DNA of 64,000 bases from Candidatus Muiribacterium halophilum (lineage in GTDB: Bacteria > Muiribacteriota > Muiribacteriia > Muiribacteriales > Muiribacteriaceae): positions 20,369 through 84,368 of the forward strand of contig JALOAD010000009.1 of NCBI GenBank assembly GCA_023228995.1, written 5' to 3'. Every line of letters begins with the position of its first letter. Position 1 is the stretch's first letter. This document shows positions 25,019 through 33,763 of this stretch, one piece after another. The notes below the pieces were generated by a model. It ran no database searches. It had not been told where the DNA came from and saw only the letters and a list, made by a program, of their open reading frames with translations. The position numbers were made by a program, and so were the translations under genes.

Positions 25019-26945
25019 CAGATACAAAATATTTATTATCTTTTTTTTAATATTTTTAGGTTTTTCTTTATTATCAAGATTAACTTTTTTTATTTATTCT
25101 TTTGTAAATATTGATAAATCAATTACTCAAATATTTTTAATTTTTATCATAGGATTATTTTATGATACTGTAACAGCAAGTTACTTTCTAATACCATTAT
25201 CATTACTTCTCTTAATCCTTCCTGAAAAAATCCTTCATTTTAAATACTCAAAAATTTTTTTTTGGTTATGCTTACTTTTTTATAATGGTATATTAATCTT
25301 TAATCTTGTATCAGAATATCTTTTCTGGGAAGAATTTGAAGTAAGATACAATTTTATTGCAGTAGACTATTTAGTATACACTAACGAAGTCATTGGAAAT
25401 ATCAAAGAATCTTATAATCTTCCGTTACTTCTAACGCTAATTTCAGTCATTGCAACAATCTTATCATTATTTTTTTATAAATTTATAAAAAGTTCAGTTA
25501 AGCTTAATACAAATTTAAAAACAAGATTTTATTTTTCAGCAATGTACTTGATTTTTTTAGTATTATTTATTCTGTTTATCGATTCATCGTATATAAAAAT
25601 CTCAAACAATGTCTACAATAATGAAGTAGCTAAAAATGGTATTTATCAGATTTTTCATGCTTTTCGGCATAACACTTTGGATTTTAATAAATATTATATG
25701 GTAATTAATAATCCTGTTTTTAATTTAAAAAAAATTAAATCCGCAGAAAGAATAATTTATTCTTCAAATAATTCAAATAATATAACAAGGAAATTTCAGA
25801 CAAATTTTCCTGAGAATAATGGTAAAAATGTAAATATCATACTCATTACAATAGAAAGTATGAGTGCTGAATTTATGAATAACTTTGGAAATAAAAACAA
25901 CCTGACTCCAAACTTAGACAATCTTAGTAAAAAAGGTATTTTTTTAACAAACTTATTTGCAACAGGAACTAGAACAGTAAGAGGCATGGAAGCTATAACT
26001 CTTTCAATCCCTCCAACACCCGGAAGATCCATTGTAAAAAGACCTCATAATGAAAATTTAAACTCTATAGGTTTTGTATTAAAAGAAAAAGGTTATGAAA
26101 ACAAATTCATATATTCTGGACATGGATACTTTGATAATATGAATTATTTTTATAAAAATAATGGTTTTGATATCGTTGACAGAACTGATTTCAAAAAAAA
26201 TGAAATTAGTTTTGCAAATATTTGGGGAGTCTGTGATGAAGATCTTTACAAAAAAGTATTAAAAGAAGCTGATAAATCTTATTCTCATAACAAACCATTT
26301 TATTTTCATGTAATGACTACATCAAATCACAGACCCTATACTTATCCTGAGCCAAGTATCGATATACCATCAGGTACTGGAAGGCATGGTGCAGTCAAAT
26401 ATACTGATTATGCTATTGGAAAATTAATAAGTGAAATCAAAAATAAAGAATGGATGAAAAATACTCTTTTAATAATTTCTGCTGATCATTGTGCTTCAAG
26501 TGCAGGAAAAACTACTTTGAACGCAAAAAAATATAGTATACCTTTAATCATATATTCACCACACTTAATTAAACCGCAAAAAATAGAAAAAATCTGTTCA
26601 CAAATTGATCTTGCTCCAACAATATTGGACTTAATTGGGATTGAATATGAATCAAAATTTTTTGGTGAAAGTATTTTTTCTGATAACTTTGTAGAAAGAG
26701 CTTTTATTGGAAATTATCAAAGTCTTGGATTATTAAACTCTTACGGAAAATTATCTATTATTTCTCCTACAAAAAGACACGAATTGTTCAATGTTGATAT
26801 TAATAATTACTATGATACAACAAAAGATTTAATAGAAAACTCTTCTCTACTTAATCAAAATATCAGTTTCTATCAGTCAGCTGATTTTCTATTTACTAAT
26901 AAATTATATAAATATAATGGAGGAAAAAATGAATCTAATATTTAA
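25002..26945 (+). CDS. LTA-synthase/sulfatase-fold headgroup transferase 1
   Basis: 647 residues: about five transmembrane helices (1-200) and an exported alkaline-phosphatase-superfamily domain. Visible motifs: IILITIESMSAEFM (metal Glu), the nucleophile region ATGTRTVRGMEAITLSIPPT, FHVMTTSNHRPY and the metal-binding ISADHCASSAG. Proteins with the TRTVRG motif belong to the LtaS/OpgB/EptA superfamily, moving phosphoglycerol or phosphoethanolamine from a phospholipid to glycans or lipids and releasing diacylglycerol. AGAAGGAG precedes the ATG. Its close paralogue is the next gene and dgkA follows, which matches recycling of the released diacylglycerol. Confidence 0.85.
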   Translation: MNKINNRYKIFIIFFLIFLGFSLLSRLTFFIYSFVNIDKSITQIFLIFIIGLFYDTVTASYFLIPLSLLLLILPEKILHFKYSKIFFWLCLLFYNGILIFNLVSEYLFWEEFEVRYNFIAVDYLVYTNEVIGNIKESYNLPLLLTLISVIATILSLFFYKFIKSSVKLNTNLKTRFYFSAMYLIFLVLFILFIDSSYIKISNNVYNNEVAKNGIYQIFHAFRHNTLDFNKYYMVINNPVFNLKKIKSAERIIYSSNNSNNITRKFQTNFPENNGKNVNIILITIESMSAEFMNNFGNKNNLTPNLDNLSKKGIFLTNLFATGTRTVRGMEAITLSIPPTPGRSIVKRPHNENLNSIGFVLKEKGYENKFIYSGHGYFDNMNYFYKNNGFDIVDRTDFKKNEISFANIWGVCDEDLYKKVLKEADKSYSHNKPFYFHVMTTSNHRPYTYPEPSIDIPSGTGRHGAVKYTDYAIGKLISEIKNKEWMKNTLLIISADHCASSAGKTTLNAKKYSIPLIIYSPHLIKPQKIEKICSQIDLAPTILDLIGIEYESKFFGESIFSDNFVERAFIGNYQSLGLLNSYGKLSIISPTKRHELFNVDINNYYDTTKDLIENSSLLNQNISFYQSADFLFTNKLYKYNGGKNESNI

Positions 26946-28872
26946 CATCCTGAATATCCGAAATGGCATTACATGGATTATATTAAGTTTTTCATTACTT
27001 ATTTTAATGATTTTTACTTTATTTAGAATATTTATATCAATATGGAAATATAAAGAAATTAAAAAAGCATCAAGTTTAAGTAAAATATTATTTACTGGAT
27101 TCAAGTTTGATATAATGACAATTAGTTATTTAAACTTAATTCCATTTTTTTTAATTACTATTTTTTTTGTTGTAAATGATTTCAAAGAAGTTTTTTGCAC
27201 AATATTAAAAATTTATTATATATCAGTTTTGGATTTAATAATATTTCTTGAATTAAGCACTTATTCTTTTATGGAGGAATATGGAGTTAGACCCGATCGA
27301 ATTTTCATTGAATATCTTATATATCCTAAAGAAGTTGGTAGAACATTATGGAAAGAATATAAAATTCAAATTATTTTTGCTATATTTTTACTTACATTAA
27401 CAACAATATTCCTAAGTAATTATTTTATTGATTATAATTTTATATATCTAAATAAAATCATCAGAATTTTATATTCTCTAATATTTCTAATACTAGTTGT
27501 TGCTGGAGCAAGATCTTCATTTGGGCATAGAGCTGCAAATATTTCAATGTCATCAATAAGTTCAAGTAAATCAGTCAATGATTTAACACTAAATTCTTTA
27601 TATTCAGTCTTATACGCAGTTTATAGAATTAAAGATGAAAAAAATTCTGCAAAAATTTATGGAAATATAAATAAAGACATATTATTTTCATCAGTCAGAA
27701 AGCACATGTTAATCCCTTATAAAAATTTCATTTCAGAAAATCATCCTACTTTACATTATCAGGAAAGCACTTATAAAAATGAAAAACCACTGAATGTTGT
27801 AATAATAATCGAAGAAAGTCTTGGAGCAAGTTTTGTAAAATCACTAGGAGGAAAAGATTTGTGTCCTAATCTGGAAAAACTTAAATCTAAAGGATTATGG
27901 TTTGAAAATTTATATGCAACAGGAACTCGAACTGTTAGAGGAATTGAAGCAATTATATCAGGATTTCTACCAACTCCAGGAAGAAGTGTCGTAAAACTCG
28001 GTTTTGCACAAAATAATTTTTTCACAATAGCATCATTATTAAAAGATAAAGGATATACAAATCATTTTTTTTATGGTGGAGAAAGTCATTTTGATAATAT
28101 GAGTTCTTTTTTTATGGGAAATGGTTTTGACTTTATGTTTGATGAAAAAAATATAAAAAAATACAACTATAAAGGTACTTGGGGAATATGCGACGAAGAT
28201 ATTTTTTTATATGCCAATAATATTTTTAAACAGCAGAGAAATCCTTTTTTGAGTGTTATTTTAACTACATCAAACCATTCTCCATATGAATTTCCAGATA
28301 ATAAAATAGAATTTAAAGGAAAGAAAAATAATCTTGAAAATACTGTAAGATATGCCGATTATTCATTAGGTTCTTTTTTTGAAAAAGCCAGCCAAGAAAA
28401 ATATTATAATGAAACTGTTTTTTTAATAGTTGCCGACCACGAACTCAGAGTAAGCGGGGAAAACCTTGTGCCTGTTGAAAAATTTCATATACCAGGATTA
28501 ATTATATCTCCAAATTTAAAACCAGGTAATTACTCTGAAATATCAAGTCAGATTGATCTTCCTGTTACATTGTTGTCTATATTAGGAATTTCTTCAATAC
28601 ATCCTATGTCTGGAAGAGATTTAACAAAAAATCACCAGCAGCTGGGCAGAGCAATAATTCAATATGGAAACAATTTTTCTTATGTAACAGAAAATAACCA
28701 AATAATACTTAGTCCTGGAATTGAACCTCAACATTTTGAATTAAAAAATGGGTCATGGATAAAAAACACTAAATCTATAAATACAAATCTAGTTGAAACA
28801 GCTTTGTCACATGCAATTCTTCCCTCATATCTTTATAGCAATAAATTATATACAAACAATAAGGAGAAATAA
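26929..28872 (+). CDS. LTA-synthase/sulfatase-fold headgroup transferase 2
   Basis: 647 residues and the same plan as the preceding gene: N-terminal membrane helices, then an exported catalytic domain with VVIIIEESLGASFV, ATGTRTVRGIEAIISGFLPT, ILTTSNHSPYEFP and VADHELRVSGE. The second metal motif reads ADHELR where paralogue 1 has ADHCAS, so substrate or metal details may differ. The frame opens at 26917, but GGAGG lies 5 nt before the ATG at 26929, which I take. It overlaps the end of paralogue 1 by 17 bp and its stop overlaps the dgkA start (TAATG). Confidence 0.84.
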   Translation: MNLIFNILNIRNGITWIILSFSLLILMIFTLFRIFISIWKYKEIKKASSLSKILFTGFKFDIMTISYLNLIPFFLITIFFVVNDFKEVFCTILKIYYISVLDLIIFLELSTYSFMEEYGVRPDRIFIEYLIYPKEVGRTLWKEYKIQIIFAIFLLTLTTIFLSNYFIDYNFIYLNKIIRILYSLIFLILVVAGARSSFGHRAANISMSSISSSKSVNDLTLNSLYSVLYAVYRIKDEKNSAKIYGNINKDILFSSVRKHMLIPYKNFISENHPTLHYQESTYKNEKPLNVVIIIEESLGASFVKSLGGKDLCPNLEKLKSKGLWFENLYATGTRTVRGIEAIISGFLPTPGRSVVKLGFAQNNFFTIASLLKDKGYTNHFFYGGESHFDNMSSFFMGNGFDFMFDEKNIKKYNYKGTWGICDEDIFLYANNIFKQQRNPFLSVILTTSNHSPYEFPDNKIEFKGKKNNLENTVRYADYSLGSFFEKASQEKYYNETVFLIVADHELRVSGENLVPVEKFHIPGLIISPNLKPGNYSEISSQIDLPVTLLSILGISSIHPMSGRDLTKNHQQLGRAIIQYGNNFSYVTENNQIILSPGIEPQHFELKNGSWIKNTKSINTNLVETALSHAILPSYLYSNKLYTNNKEK

Positions 28873-29249
28873 TGAGAAACCAACCAAAATATAAGTTTTT
28901 TAAAAACTGGGGATATGCAATGTCTGGTTTTTTAGAAGTATTTAAAAATGAGACTGCATTGAGATTAGAAATTATAGTTTTTATTATTTTAACAATTGTA
29001 TCACTTTTTTTTAAAATACCATCAATTCATAGATTATTAATGTATAGTTGTTTTTTTATTGTAATAATTGTAGAACTTATAAACAGTTCTATAGAAAGAT
29101 GTGTTGATCTTATAACAAAAGATTATCATGATTTAGCAAAACATGCTAAAGACGCAGTTTCTGCTGCTGTTATGACAGCTAATTTTCTTACAACTTTTGT
29201 ATGGATATTTTTTATATATACAGATATATTTTTAAAATTAAATATTTAA
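28872..29249 (+). CDS. dgkA: Diacylglycerol kinase (DgkA type)
   Basis: 125 residues, the usual size of the trimeric membrane kinase, with three predicted membrane helices. Hallmarks are the catalytic-region Glu and Asn in ELINSSIERCVDLIT and the AKHAKDAVSAAV segment. It phosphorylates diacylglycerol to phosphatidic acid at the inner membrane (undecaprenol in some Gram-positives). Start ATG is behind AAGGAG and overlaps the previous stop. Following two headgroup transferases that release diacylglycerol, it most likely recycles that by-product. A strong terminator ends the operon. Confidence 0.92.
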   Translation: MRNQPKYKFFKNWGYAMSGFLEVFKNETALRLEIIVFIILTIVSLFFKIPSIHRLLMYSCFFIVIIVELINSSIERCVDLITKDYHDLAKHAKDAVSAAVMTANFLTTFVWIFFIYTDIFLKLNI

Positions 29250-29257
29250 AAATGCAT

Positions 29258-29293
29258 AAAAAAAAAGGTGCAGATATTATCCGCACCTTTTTT
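29258..29293. terminator. Bidirectional terminator between dgkA and endonuclease paralogue 2
   Basis: GGTGC-A-GATA...TATC-C-GCACC stem flanked by A-run and T-run; the two genes converge on it. Confidence 0.88.
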
Positions 29294-29315
29294 AAATTTA
29301 AATCAAATATTAAAA

Positions 29316-30368
29316 TTAAAAATTATCAATTCTATCAACAAATCCTGGATTATCAATAAATGGATTTCTTGCATGCTGAATATCTTCAATTAATCCATTT
29401 CTATTAACTTCTTTTTCATCAACAGGATCAAGTTTATTCCATTCTCTAAAAGCATCTTCCTGCTCTTTATCTATTTCCATTCTATATCTAACACCCATAT
29501 AAAACATTGCACGAGCAACATTACCTTTATGATCATCTCTTGGTTCAAACACTGTTTTACCTGTTTTTGAAGTTCCTACTTTGCTTCCATCCTGTTCCCA
29601 TCTTGGATTCTCAACCAATCCAAAAGGATAATTACTTCTTCTTGAATTACTTTTTGAATCAGTTGGAAAAAGATGATTAAGATCACCTCTTTTTATAGCA
29701 AAACTAGAATTACCAAGTTTAGACTGAGGCCAAGTATGTTCACAGTTCATTATTTCATTTTTTGGATATTTTGAATGAACTACAAGATTAGTATAAACAC
29801 AATGAATATCACCATTTTCATCATTGTCAACGTTACCAAACATCTCAACTTTTGCATTATCATAACCAATACTCTTGTGATTGCTGATTAAATCATGTAG
29901 TGAATAATAAAGATCTTCACCCTGTTCATTTTCTAAACCAGCATAAATCTCATTATAATCAAAATCATTTGAAGATTTATCTAACACAATTCTTGCAACA
30001 TCATCTTCATTATCAACATTTTGCATTTCCAAATAGAATTTTGTGTTTTCTATAACTCTGTAAGTAAAAGATTTTGTTGACATTGGAGGTGTTACAGAAG
30101 CATATTCTCGACCATTCATATAATAAAATGAAATTTCAGAAGCTCCGCTTCTATCTTCATTTCTCATAGAATATCTTGCTGAATTATTGTATAACTTTGT
30201 TTTTTGAAGGTTTTCTAAAAGCTCAATACTATCTTCAAATTCAAATTCATTTGATAATTTGTCTAATTTGAATACATCATAAACACCATTCATCTTATCA
30301 ATTTGAAGTGAACTAACAGACATAGACAAAAAAATCACACACATTATAGCTAACATTTGTTTTTTCAT
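29316..30368 (-). CDS. Secreted endonuclease I family nuclease (paralogue 2)
   Basis: About 350 residues. Signal peptide MKKQMLAIMCVIFLSMSVSS; nuclease motifs NCEHTWPQSKLG, LNHLFPTDSKSNSRRSNYPFG and FEPRDDHKGNVARAMFYMGVRY. The frame opens further up at 30458, but that extension would be translated from a terminator hairpin; AGGAGAG lies before the ATG at 30368, which gives the signal peptide. It shares the ~140-residue N-terminal extension of its paralogues and follows paralogue 3 with a terminator between, so expression may depend on read-through. Confidence 0.87.
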   Translation of the reverse strand: MKKQMLAIMCVIFLSMSVSSLQIDKMNGVYDVFKLDKLSNEFEFEDSIELLENLQKTKLYNNSARYSMRNEDRSGASEISFYYMNGREYASVTPPMSTKSFTYRVIENTKFYLEMQNVDNEDDVARIVLDKSSNDFDYNEIYAGLENEQGEDLYYSLHDLISNHKSIGYDNAKVEMFGNVDNDENGDIHCVYTNLVVHSKYPKNEIMNCEHTWPQSKLGNSSFAIKRGDLNHLFPTDSKSNSRRSNYPFGLVENPRWEQDGSKVGTSKTGKTVFEPRDDHKGNVARAMFYMGVRYRMEIDKEQEDAFREWNKLDPVDEKEVNRNGLIEDIQHARNPFIDNPGFVDRIDNF

Positions 30369-30391
30369 ACTATATACTCTCCTTTTTTTGG

Positions 30392-30420
30392 AAAAAAAAA
30401 GCCCTTTAAAAGGGCTTTTT
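30392..30420 (-). terminator. Terminator between endonuclease paralogues 3 and 2
   Basis: A9 - GCCCTTTTAAAGGGC-type stem (GCCCTTTAAAAGGGC) - T5, 13 bp past the stop of paralogue 3 and just before the ribosome site of paralogue 2. Confidence 0.8.
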
Positions 30421-30432
30421 AATTTATTTAAT

Positions 30433-31476
30433 TTAAAAATCTCTAATATTATCAACAAACTCAGGTCTATCTATAAATGGATTTCTATTTCCTTGAGCTT
30501 CTTCAACACCAGCATTTCTAGCAATTTCTTTTTCAGAAACTGGATCTAATTCATGCCATTTTCTTAAAGTGTTTTCTTGATGTGCATCTATAGCCATTGT
30601 ATATCTTACTGCAAAATAAAACATAGCTCTTGCAACATCACCTTTATGTTCATCTCTTGGTTCAAACACTGTGAAATTACCCAAATCTGAAGTTCCTAAT
30701 TTACTTCCACCATCTTGCCAAGTTACTTTTCTTACATTACCAAATGGATAATTACTTCTTCTTGAATTGCTTTTTGAATCAGTCGGAAAAAGATGATTTA
30801 TATCACTTTTTTTAGTACCTTTTTCTGCACCACCAAATTTAGACTGAGGCCAAGTATGTTCACAATTCATAATTGTATGATTAGGAATTCCGCTTGTTTT
30901 AATAGTTTTACCAGTATAAACACATTCAACAACGCCATCTACATTATCAATTTCACCAAAAAAAGCTTTTCTTGCACCTGTATAACCAAGATCTTTTTGA
31001 TTATCTATCATATCATGAAGTCTACTAATCATACCATCATCAGTCATATGAGCGATTGAATCATAATAATCATCAAATTTGAATTTATTATATTCTTTAT
31101 CATATACAAGTGTTATAATATCAGAATAATCATCAATATTAACAAGAGTCATTGAAAAATCAGTATTTTCAGTAACTTCGTATATTGAAGAATTTTTGTT
31201 ATCTTTAAAAGAAGCATAAAGTTGATTATCGATATTTTCAAATTCAAATTCTGACATTGCAAATCTTACATCATTCTGTACAGCATATTTTGCAGAGTCA
31301 AAACTTCTTGTATCTGAATTGATTTTTGAAAGATATACATTAGTATCAAAAGTCTTATCATCATCTCCTTTGAGAATATAATAAGCTCCATCCATATTGG
31401 AAATATCCAATGAAATAGCTGAAAATGAGAAAACCGTAACTGAAACTAGTAACATAAGTTTTTTTGTTAATTTCAT
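30433..31476 (-). CDS. Secreted endonuclease I family nuclease (paralogue 3)
   Basis: 347 residues with signal peptide MKLTKKLMLLVSVTVFSFSA and motifs NCEHTWPQSKFG, INHLFPTDSKSNSRRSNYPFG and FEPRDEHKGDVARAMFYFAVRY. It is closer to paralogue 2 than to paralogue 1 in these motifs, suggesting a local duplication. AGGAG precedes the ATG. The promoter is near-consensus and overlaps a perfect inverted repeat; a PadR-type repressor gene lies just upstream on the same strand, so regulation by it is a reasonable guess. Confidence 0.88.
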   Translation of the reverse strand: MKLTKKLMLLVSVTVFSFSAISLDISNMDGAYYILKGDDDKTFDTNVYLSKINSDTRSFDSAKYAVQNDVRFAMSEFEFENIDNQLYASFKDNKNSSIYEVTENTDFSMTLVNIDDYSDIITLVYDKEYNKFKFDDYYDSIAHMTDDGMISRLHDMIDNQKDLGYTGARKAFFGEIDNVDGVVECVYTGKTIKTSGIPNHTIMNCEHTWPQSKFGGAEKGTKKSDINHLFPTDSKSNSRRSNYPFGNVRKVTWQDGGSKLGTSDLGNFTVFEPRDEHKGDVARAMFYFAVRYTMAIDAHQENTLRKWHELDPVSEKEIARNAGVEEAQGNRNPFIDRPEFVDNIRDF

Positions 31477-31551
31477 ACTATTACTCCTTTGTTAACCGGA
31501 GCTTATACTCTTATACACTTATACCAGTTTTTATTTTGGTTGTTTGTAATA

Positions 31552-31580
31552 AGTATAGTACTCTATACTTTCATAGTCAA
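31552..31580 (-). promoter_or_regulatory. Promoter plus operator-like inverted repeat of endonuclease paralogue 3
   Basis: Minus strand: TTGACT (31580-31575), 17-bp spacer, TATACT (31557-31552). A perfect 7-bp inverted repeat AGTATAG-TACT-CTATACT (31552-31569) covers the -10 box and most of the spacer, the usual place for a repressor site. Confidence 0.7.
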
Positions 31581-31658
31581 GTACTTTTTTTAATTTTTTA
31601 TTTTAAATATAAAACTCTTTATTAGATTGGCTTTATTTGAACATTTCAGAACTTTTTT

Positions 31659-32216
31659 TTATTTTTTAGAATACTTCTGAGTAAAATCCTTCATAAATAA
31701 AATCTCATTTTTAATAACAGAAAATCTATGTTTATAAATAAGTCGCAGATTCACAGGAAGATTTTCTTTTTTATCCAATACATAATCATTAAGCTTTTTA
31801 TACTCATTAGTCAAAAAATCTATTCTTGATTCCAAACTTTTAACAAAAACACTACCACTAATTAAACTAGCAAAAGCCATACAAATTTCAAATCTGACAT
31901 CTTTTTCTCTGGAACTACTCAACCCTTTGATAAGTTCAGCCCTAAATAAAAGCTGTCCACTTTCACTTAAAGAATATAAAATACCTTTAGGACCTCTGCC
32001 CTCTTTTTTCTTTTCAGTTTTAGCTAAAATTAATTTAAAATCATCAAGTTTTTTAAGAGTATTATATAAAGAAGTAGTTCCAATAGAAATAAATTGTCTA
32101 TAACCTAAATCTTCAATTATTTTATTAATTTTATACCCAGATAAATTTGGATTTTCTAAAATAACACCAGTAATTACAAATTCTATATTAGAAAGTTCTT
32201 TTTTTGTTTTTTTCAT
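31659..32216 (-). CDS. PadR-family transcriptional regulator
   Basis: 185 residues. The N-terminal winged helix has the PadR pattern: LSNIEFVITGVILENPNLSGYKINKII, then SIGTTSLYNTLKKLDDFKLI and GRGPKGILYSLSESG. The C-terminal half is a helical dimerisation region. These proteins usually repress a nearby gene and respond to small molecules or envelope stress. AGGAG lies before the ATG. The closest candidate target is the endonuclease pair downstream, whose promoter contains a perfect inverted repeat. Confidence 0.85.
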   Translation of the reverse strand: MKKTKKELSNIEFVITGVILENPNLSGYKINKIIEDLGYRQFISIGTTSLYNTLKKLDDFKLILAKTEKKKEGRGPKGILYSLSESGQLLFRAELIKGLSSSREKDVRFEICMAFASLISGSVFVKSLESRIDFLTNEYKKLNDYVLDKKENLPVNLRLIYKHRFSVIKNEILFMKDFTQKYSKK

Positions 32217-32220
32217 ATAA

Positions 32221-32305
32221 ACTCCTATACTCTTTAACCTTCTTTTAACCCTTTAACCATCTCACTACTTCACGGCTTTATCTGTCACAGCTTTTTAATA
32301 ATTTA
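32221..32305. repeat. Dispersed-repeat fragment (TTTAACC simple repeat and TGTCACAGCTTT)
   Basis: CTCTTTAACC/TTTTAACCCTTTAACC followed by CACGGCTTTATCTGTCACAGCTTTTT (32270-32295), partial copy of the TGTCAC-rich element found at 5.7, 12.2 and 52.2 kb. Confidence 0.6.
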
Positions 32306-32375
32306 TATATTCCACTTATAAACTATATCATAAAAAAAATATATTTGAAGTTTTTGTAGAAAAAAATCTATTTAT

Positions 32376-32404
32376 TTGACTATATTCTTTACTCTCTATA
32401 AAAT
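32376..32404 (+). promoter_or_regulatory. Promoter of the TPR membrane protein / aroC operon
   Basis: TTGACT (32376-32381), 17-bp spacer, TAAAAT (32399-32404). The expected start of transcription is only a few bases before the ATG at 32414, which has no ribosome site, so the message may be nearly leaderless. Confidence 0.6.
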
Positions 32405-32413
32405 TAATTTCTT

Positions 32414-33763
32414 ATGAAAAAAAATATAAGCTTTAAAACAAAATGTTTTGGTGTTTTTGGAATTTTAGCCTGGCTATTATTTTATTTAACTGCAATTATT
32501 GTGATTTTTAAAGATATTGATATTGTATTCTCAGGTCAAAAGTTATTTTATAATATTTCAGGTTATTTATTTCCTTTTCCTTATTTTGAAAAACTAGCTA
32601 TGTTTTATTATAGTCTTTTTGGATTTTTGTATTTTTCAGCTGGATATCAAACTTTCAAAGGAAGAACATCTGGGTATTTTTGGTATCTTTCTATTGGATA
32701 TGCTCATACAGTTATTGGAGTAATTTCATTTATTTTATTCGGAACTTTTATAAACTTTATATCTGTAATATTTAATTTAGTGTTAGGTCTTTTTATCATC
32801 ACATATTTTTCTTCACATGAAGTATTAAAAGAATTTAACATTTCAGATAAAGTATCAAAAACAATATTTAAAGATTTTAATTTTTTAAAATTATTTGTCG
32901 TTTCAACTTCAGCTATATATATAGTTATAATAAGTTTTTTTGTATTTTTGTATCCTCTTGGAAGTGTTGAATTAAAAAAAACAAAACCTAATATTATAGA
33001 ATATACTGGAAAAAATCTCGATATTTTTGACATAAATTTTAAAATACCAAAAGATTATATTTTTGCTGATATAAATTTTGAAAAAAATAATACTCTTTAT
33101 ACAACTTTATTAAGAAATGATGGAAAAATTGGAATTCTTATATATGATTACACTTATTTTGAAAAACTAAGCAATATTATTGGTAAAAAGTTTAATATAA
33201 ATAATCATGATGACTTTATAAGATTAATGTTTAAAAACAAATACAGTTTAATTTTTCAGTATATGAAATATCATAAATTCAGCAATATTTATAAAAATGC
33301 TGAAGAAATTATATTTGAAAATAAAAATTCTAGTTGTTTTTTATTCAGTGGTAAAAAAGAAAATAAAATTATCTACGAATATTTTATTTTTGATAAAACA
33401 AATTCAAATATTTACAATTTGAATTTTATTGTTATGGATAAAAATGAAAATAATCGAAAACTTTTTGATTCAATAGTATTTAATTCTTATGTAAATAAAC
33501 CTTTTTACAAAAAAAATTATCATGAATTATCTCTTCAAAACTATTTGAATAATAATTTAGAACAATTAAAATATTCAGTTGCAAACGCTCTTGAAGTTGA
33601 TCCTAACAATTCTGATCTTTTATATATGCTTGCTTATGCGTTTTATAAAGATAATCGATTCAAAAACAAAGATGTAGCTAAAGAATTATTAAATAGATCT
33701 TTAAATTTCAATTCAGAACATAATCAAAGCATAGAATTATTAAGATTAATTGGGGATATTTAA
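32414..33763 (+). CDS. Membrane protein with C-terminal TPR-like repeat, upstream of aroC
   Basis: 449 residues of no family I recognise. Residues 1-190 hold about five hydrophobic helices (two near the N terminus, two around 75-135, one near 160-180), then a soluble region, and at the end a TPR-like helix pair (LEQLKYSVANALEVDPNNSDLLYMLAYAFYKD split over about 395-425). No ribosome site is visible before the ATG. The stop overlaps the aroC start (TAATG), so aroC is translated with it; the link to aromatic synthesis may be only operonic. Confidence 0.65.
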   Translation: MKKNISFKTKCFGVFGILAWLLFYLTAIIVIFKDIDIVFSGQKLFYNISGYLFPFPYFEKLAMFYYSLFGFLYFSAGYQTFKGRTSGYFWYLSIGYAHTVIGVISFILFGTFINFISVIFNLVLGLFIITYFSSHEVLKEFNISDKVSKTIFKDFNFLKLFVVSTSAIYIVIISFFVFLYPLGSVELKKTKPNIIEYTGKNLDIFDINFKIPKDYIFADINFEKNNTLYTTLLRNDGKIGILIYDYTYFEKLSNIIGKKFNINNHDDFIRLMFKNKYSLIFQYMKYHKFSNIYKNAEEIIFENKNSSCFLFSGKKENKIIYEYFIFDKTNSNIYNLNFIVMDKNENNRKLFDSIVFNSYVNKPFYKKNYHELSLQNYLNNNLEQLKYSVANALEVDPNNSDLLYMLAYAFYKDNRFKNKDVAKELLNRSLNFNSEHNQSIELLRLIGDI

